A stretch of DNA of 22,642 nt from a virus: positions 1-22,642 of the IMG/VR virus record IMGVR_UViG_3300010354_006220, one strand, 5' to 3'. The notes under the pieces are model-generated. The model made no database searches, was not told the DNA's origin, and saw nothing but the letters and a program-made list of their open reading frames with translations. How positions within the stretch are numbered: position 1 is the stretch's first letter; every line of letters begins with the position of its first letter. This document shows positions 20,350 to 22,642 of the stretch, one piece after another. The translations under genes were made by a program, and so were the position numbers.

Positions 20350-22074
20350 TTATGGTATAGGCGGCAAATTATCTGGCGCTATTTGTAATATTTGAGACAA
20401 TGGTTGTGCCTGAGGAACAACATTGCCTGTTTGCTGTAGATAAATTTGTCCTTCATTATTTATAAATCCTGACAGTTGTGACTGATCATCTAGTGTAAAT
20501 CCAGTTTGTGTTCTGACGTTACTACTAATACGTATCCACAATCTGCCGTCCCAACGAAATAGCAATTGAGGCAAATAATCTATACGTAAAAAATAATCGC
20601 CTACTTGCGGATTGAGTGGGAAGGATATACCAGCCCCAACAGGATAACCATCTGGTGCAGTACCATCGCCTGTCATATAGCCTGCACTGTATCCAAATGA
20701 TCGAGGACTATAACGTGCTATGTATTGGAATCTTGGATCGCAATCTGCACGATAGTCCATAGTATTAGGACCATAAGGCTCAGTACCTGTGAATCCGGGT
20801 GCTGTAGGATCTTGGTCTGCCGTGGCATATGTGTTGTCAGCAGTACCATATGGACCGGTAATAACACCCAGTGATTGTACCGTAAGAATTTTTGTGGACT
20901 CGACACTGCCAGAACCATTTCTAGTAAGTTCGGGTTTTTGTTCTATTATTTCTAAACTTGCTTGTACGAACTTATCTAGTTTGTCTGATATATCCATATC
21001 AGCAGTCATATCCCAAATACTTTTTAGTGAATCTTTACTTACTTTTATTACAGGGCTTGAATTCTTATACTTAGGACTTCTCATTAATAATACTGTTCCA
21101 GTAACTGGAACAGGGGCACCTGAACTCCCAACAACAATATCAATTGGTGGCGCAGGCTGATTATCCTTTAGTGATAAACTATCGTTTGTTTCAAAAACTC
21201 CATATGTAGGAACAACGTAAAGGTCTTTTGCATTGTAACCTGATTTAGGTACAATACGTTTTGCTTCCTCTAACTGTGCATTATTAATTTCAATATTTTT
21301 ATTGTATGTTGATAGTATATCTGCTAAGTTACCGTTTGTAATTACCTTCCAATATTCTTCATTAGGAGGATTAATGCCAGCAGGAACAGTTTTTATTGAC
21401 TCATACAAACCATCACCCCAATTAACAGTATAGCCAGGTGGATAAGTTTTATTTTTATCATAGTCCCCTAAATAATTATCCTTGTTAATAGGTTCTTTGA
21501 GTATATCAGTAAATTCTTGTGAGTTGACTAACGGCTCACATTTTATGCGCCACAAATGTGGATACCATGTTTGACTAAAGCCTTCACTAGCATAGTTACT
21601 ATCAGTTATTTGATAAAAACGTTTTAATGCTACTGGTATAGTTTCTTTAAGTGGATTATAGTCTAATAAATGTGGTAATTCTAAAACATCGCCCACCATC
21701 AATTTTCTTCCAATGATATCGATCATATCATTGTAGTGGACGGTAATAAAAATAATGTCGTTGTTCAAGAATAAGCCAAACTGACTTAGATCGAAATCTA
21801 GATTTTGGACATTATAATGACCACGTAATCTATAAATATTTTTATCATAGATACGGTCCCTATTTTCCATAAAGAGTAAATCTTGTATGTTAGTAGGACT
21901 TAGTGTTGAATATTCAGGTTGTGTATAATCGTTGCTTGCTTGCCCTGCTACTGGACCTAAATATTTGTGTATATATAAGTCTGTACCCCCAACAGTAAGC
22001 ATTTCCGAAATTTGTTTATCGAAAAACTTATAATCTTGTTGTTTTGTGGGTGTATACAGCGACAATTTGGGCAT
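20350..22074 (-). CDS. gp14-like neck protein with an inserted module
   Basis: A 574-aa protein. Residues 20-180 follow the layout of the T4-like neck protein gp14: SEMLTVGGTDLYIHKYLG, IQDLLFMENRDRIYDKNIY, NLDFDLSQFGLFLNNDIIFI, then GDVLELPHLLDY and WYPHLWRIKCEPL. It is about twice the length of T4 gp14 (256 aa). A module at 203-246 (YPPGYTVNWGDGLYESIKTV, then INPPNEEYW) resembles carbohydrate-binding modules of the chitin-binding 5/12 type. The C-terminus (GDYFLRIDYLPQLLFRWDGR) is a further domain. It lies upstream of the gp15-like gene, and a GATAAATA late motif sits 4 nt before the ATG. Structural role is strong; gp14 identity is by remote resemblance. Confidence 0.65.
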   Translation of the reverse strand: MPKLSLYTPTKQQDYKFFDKQISEMLTVGGTDLYIHKYLGPVAGQASNDYTQPEYSTLSPTNIQDLLFMENRDRIYDKNIYRLRGHYNVQNLDFDLSQFGLFLNNDIIFITVHYNDMIDIIGRKLMVGDVLELPHLLDYNPLKETIPVALKRFYQITDSNYASEGFSQTWYPHLWRIKCEPLVNSQEFTDILKEPINKDNYLGDYDKNKTYPPGYTVNWGDGLYESIKTVPAGINPPNEEYWKVITNGNLADILSTYNKNIEINNAQLEEAKRIVPKSGYNAKDLYVVPTYGVFETNDSLSLKDNQPAPPIDIVVGSSGAPVPVTGTVLLMRSPKYKNSSPVIKVSKDSLKSIWDMTADMDISDKLDKFVQASLEIIEQKPELTRNGSGSVESTKILTVQSLGVITGPYGTADNTYATADQDPTAPGFTGTEPYGPNTMDYRADCDPRFQYIARYSPRSFGYSAGYMTGDGTAPDGYPVGAGISFPLNPQVGDYFLRIDYLPQLLFRWDGRLWIRISSNVRTQTGFTLDDQSQLSGFINNEGQIYLQQTGNVVPQAQPLSQILQIAPDNLPPIP

Positions 22075-22078
22075 CTAG

Positions 22079-22086
22079 TATTTATC
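22079..22086 (-). promoter_or_regulatory. T4-type late promoter motif (minus), 4 nt from start
   Basis: GATAAATA on the minus strand followed by CTAG and the ATG of the gp14-like gene. It probably drives the whole gp14-gp15-Nudix unit. Confidence 0.6.
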
Positions 22087-22133
22087 GTCTTTTAAGGCAT
22101 CGTAAGTTGTTGATTTTATTAAGGTTATAGTTG

Positions 22134-22162
22134 TTGACTTTACCCGTAAAATAACATAAAAT
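22134..22162 (+). promoter_or_regulatory. sigma70-like promoter of the last gene
   Basis: TTGACT (22134-22139), a 17-bp spacer and TAAAAT (22157-22162) lie in the 116-bp divergent gap. Unlike the primase and Fe-S carrier promoters, this one leaves a leader of about 20 nt with GGAG at 22182-22185. Confidence 0.6.
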
Positions 22163-22190
22163 ATATAAACAATTGCACAGTGGAGTATGT

Positions 22191-22642
22191 ATGGTTAAGT
22201 CTAAAGATATTAAAGAGTTGCACCCACGCGACCCCGACGCAAAGTACATTGGTCCCGAACCCACGTTTGACCCAAATGTAGTTAGTACTCAGTGGGACCT
22301 CAGTAAGGCGTTTTCTTGGTACAATCATTTTTATGACAACAAGGACGCAAAAGAATTTATTGCCCAATATCTTGATGTTGCGGGCAAGCAACAAGTTGCT
22401 AAAACGATACGCCGTGTCAATGATCGTCATGTAGTTCCAACTTATGGTTGGCTAGCACGATGCATCGTTCGTGGTAGCGTAGTTGATAACGACACACTTG
22501 CAAAACTTCATATTGAAATTGATCGTCTTGTTGCACTTGTGCAACCCGAAGTGTATGTTGAACATACACTTGGTGTGGTCAACAATCGTCCTAATGTGCA
22601 GGAGATCATGCGTGAGCGTACTCTGCAAGTTGGTGGAGAACT
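22191..22642 (+). CDS. unknown protein, 3' end beyond window
   Basis: Open from ATG22191 to the window edge (150 codons), read from a GGAG 5 nt upstream and a sigma70-like promoter. The protein starts MVKSKDIKELHPRDP and includes WDLSKAFSWYNHFYDNKDAKEF (interrupted here by no stop) and later PTYGWLARCIVRG and EVYVEHTLGVV. It is probably a conserved early or middle phage gene. Its divergent position and host-type promoter contrast with the late-motif genes to its left. An ATG at 22187 is closed after three codons, so 22191 is the start. I do not recognise the family. The C-terminus is missing from the window. Confidence 0.75.
   Translation, partial: MVKSKDIKELHPRDPDAKYIGPEPTFDPNVVSTQWDLSKAFSWYNHFYDNKDAKEFIAQYLDVAGKQQVAKTIRRVNDRHVVPTYGWLARCIVRGSVVDNDTLAKLHIEIDRLVALVQPEVYVEHTLGVVNNRPNVQEIMRERTLQVGGE

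Noticed and set aside
20789-21160. Plus-strand open frame opposite the gp14-like gene
   Set aside because: It is antisense within a recognisable structural gene and has no ribosome site or family match.
22140-22430. Minus-strand frames opposite the last gene and its upstream gap
   Set aside because: The rightward frame has a good promoter and Shine-Dalgarno and continues open to the edge. The minus frames lack both.

Overview
The window is AT-rich, densely packed DNA from a tailed bacteriophage. It is most likely a marine T4-like myovirus of the kind that infects SAR11/Pelagibacter or similar hosts. Evidence for this: a gp61-type primase followed by a gp41-type helicase; a DexA-type exonuclease; neck and tail-completion proteins resembling gp14 and gp15 in T4 order; a long repetitive tail fibre; T4-style late-promoter octamers (core TAAATA) before structural genes; and auxiliary genes common in marine phages (peptide deformylase, A-type Fe-S carrier, PhyH-like dioxygenase, SGNH-like protein, glycosyltransferase). 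The host assignment is inference. No tRNA, rRNA, CRISPR array, insertion sequence or integrase was seen.

Layout. 1-2677 (+) is a tightly overlapping cluster: end of an unknown gene, PhyH-like dioxygenase, small unknown, DexA-like exonuclease, a 202-aa protein that looks like a miniature DnaE/PolIII-alpha palm, and peptide deformylase. 2670-3050 (-) is a small unknown gene, divergent from a virion protein (3136-3936, +). 3985-6352 (+) is the primase-helicase pair behind its own sigma70-like promoter. 6392-8665 (+) holds three genes of uncertain role, the last with ligase-like nucleotidyltransferase motifs. 8756-11198 (+) holds a small virion-like protein with a strong terminator, then four genes of structural or unknown type. 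11242-13069 (+) is an Fe-S carrier, SGNH-like protein and RecB/Cas4-type nuclease. 13111-15813 (+) is a 900-aa tail fibre, met tail-to-tail by a glycosyltransferase-like gene (15808-16761, -). 16830-18557 (+) encodes two virion-like proteins and an XhlA-like coiled-coil/membrane protein. 18544-22074 (-) encodes gp14-like, gp15-like and Nudix proteins, read in that order. A new rightward gene starts at 22191 and runs off the window.

Regulation visible in the sequence. Fourteen TAAATA late-type motifs lie between or before genes. In five cases (three +, two -) only 4-5 nt separate the motif from the start codon, which predicts leaderless or nearly leaderless late mRNAs. Two sigma70-like promoters (primase and Fe-S carrier genes) also sit almost on the start codon. 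All three convergent gene pairs overlap at their 3' ends with no terminator between them.

The most interesting items are the miniature DnaE-like palm protein with all three candidate catalytic aspartates, the cryptic KxDG nucleotidyltransferase-like protein, the recurring motif-to-start architecture, and the GC-rich structured leader before the virion gene at 17220.
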